Source: Kistimonas asteriae
GTDB taxonomy: Bacteria; Pseudomonadota; Gammaproteobacteria; Pseudomonadales; Endozoicomonadaceae
NCBI RefSeq assembly: GCF_018263925.1
Contig: NZ_JAEVHF010000003.1
Location: 186,001 to 250,000, forward strand
Direction of reading: 5' to 3'
Length of the DNA: 64,000 nucleotides
Below, one piece after another: positions 63,931-64,000 of the stretch (positions are counted from its first letter, which is position 1; the number at the start of each line of letters is the position of its first letter). The notes beneath the pieces are model-generated. The model had not been told where the DNA came from and made no database searches. It was given only the letters and a program-made list of their open reading frames with translations. A program made the translations under genes and the position numbers.

Positions 63931-63956
63931 AGGCAGCAGGTTGTTCACTGCTGCCT
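63931..63956 (+). terminator. Hairpin after degS
   Basis: A perfect 9-bp stem (63931-63939 with 63948-63956) and 8-base loop start just after the protease stop. It has no T-run. Confidence 0.5.
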
Positions 63957-64000
63957 GAGAATGACGACCTAATCATTTATACGGTATTCAGCAGATCGGG

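Noticed and set aside
1-64000. tRNA, rRNA, CRISPR arrays, prophage or integrase genes
   Set aside because: I looked for cloverleaf-like patterns, direct-repeat arrays and phage or transposase gene products in both strands and found none that I can support.

Overview
The window reads as chromosome of a gammaproteobacterium. The evidence is an enteric-type pyrB-pyrI pair, kbl-tdh, cysD-cysN, truC, pldA, pepT, a DegS/AlgW-type protease, FadL porins and an RND efflux system, all close to E. coli or Pseudomonas families. Most genes are moderately GC-rich. Several AT-rich genes of unknown function sit between them. This mixture, with possible secreted membrane-active proteins, fits a host-associated marine lineage such as Endozoicomonadaceae/Oceanospirillales. 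That placement is inference; no rRNA gene or other phylogenetic marker is present.

Layout. 1-5047: tripartite RND efflux operon (outer-membrane factor cut by the window edge, adaptor, pump). 5224-6942: pyrBI with a sigma70 promoter and a leader whose reading frame crosses an intrinsic terminator, as in E. coli pyrBI attenuation. 7124-9904: an AT-rich gene for a 926-residue protein with six consecutive cysteines and no recognised family. 10130-12568: glutaminase, a small unknown gene and a degenerate cysteine-synthase-fold protein. 12739-17658: RhlB-like helicase, PIN-PhoH ATPase, acyl-CoA synthetase. 17908-18834: a type IV pilin-like protein with a hexanucleotide-repeat Pro-Ser/Pro-Ala linker. 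19139-19903: truC. 19911-27404 (minus): a compact seven-gene operon (BPSS1780-like, RDD, SpoIIM, DUF4129-type, DUF4350-type, MoxR, DUF58). 27551-29001 (minus): a DcuB-type C4-dicarboxylate transporter with an FNR-like box and a terminator-like leader hairpin. 29133-36388: sodC, yaaA, mioC, two FadL porins, a TRIC-type channel and an amidohydrolase. 36420-44202: a LpxL-type acyltransferase, YqhA, and an Aap-type amino-acid ABC transporter with two tandem binding proteins and an intruding small lipoprotein-like gene. 44392-51099: folM-folE, an LtaS-like sulfatase-fold protein with a beta-propeller partner, kbl-tdh. 51344-53062: two AT-rich genes for proteins with a bilobed hydrophobic hairpin. 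53299-55926: cysDN, with a decayed APS-kinase tail on CysN. 56147-63925: second yqhA, pldA, pepT, YfcC-type transporter, nif3-like, pilA, degS/algW-like.

Best leads for new biology. (1) A two-copy non-coding element (37393-37507 and 41874-41983) shares its core, while its helix arms differ in compensatory ways, which suggests a conserved folded RNA or DNA. (2) AT-rich genes resemble secreted host-interaction proteins: the poly-cysteine protein at 7124-9904 and the Inc-like pair at 51344-53062. (3) There are two apparent pseudoenzymes, a cysteine-synthase fold lacking its PLP lysine and a CysN with a vestigial kinase domain. (4) Two leader regions, pyrBI and dcuB, carry terminator hairpins ahead of the first gene.
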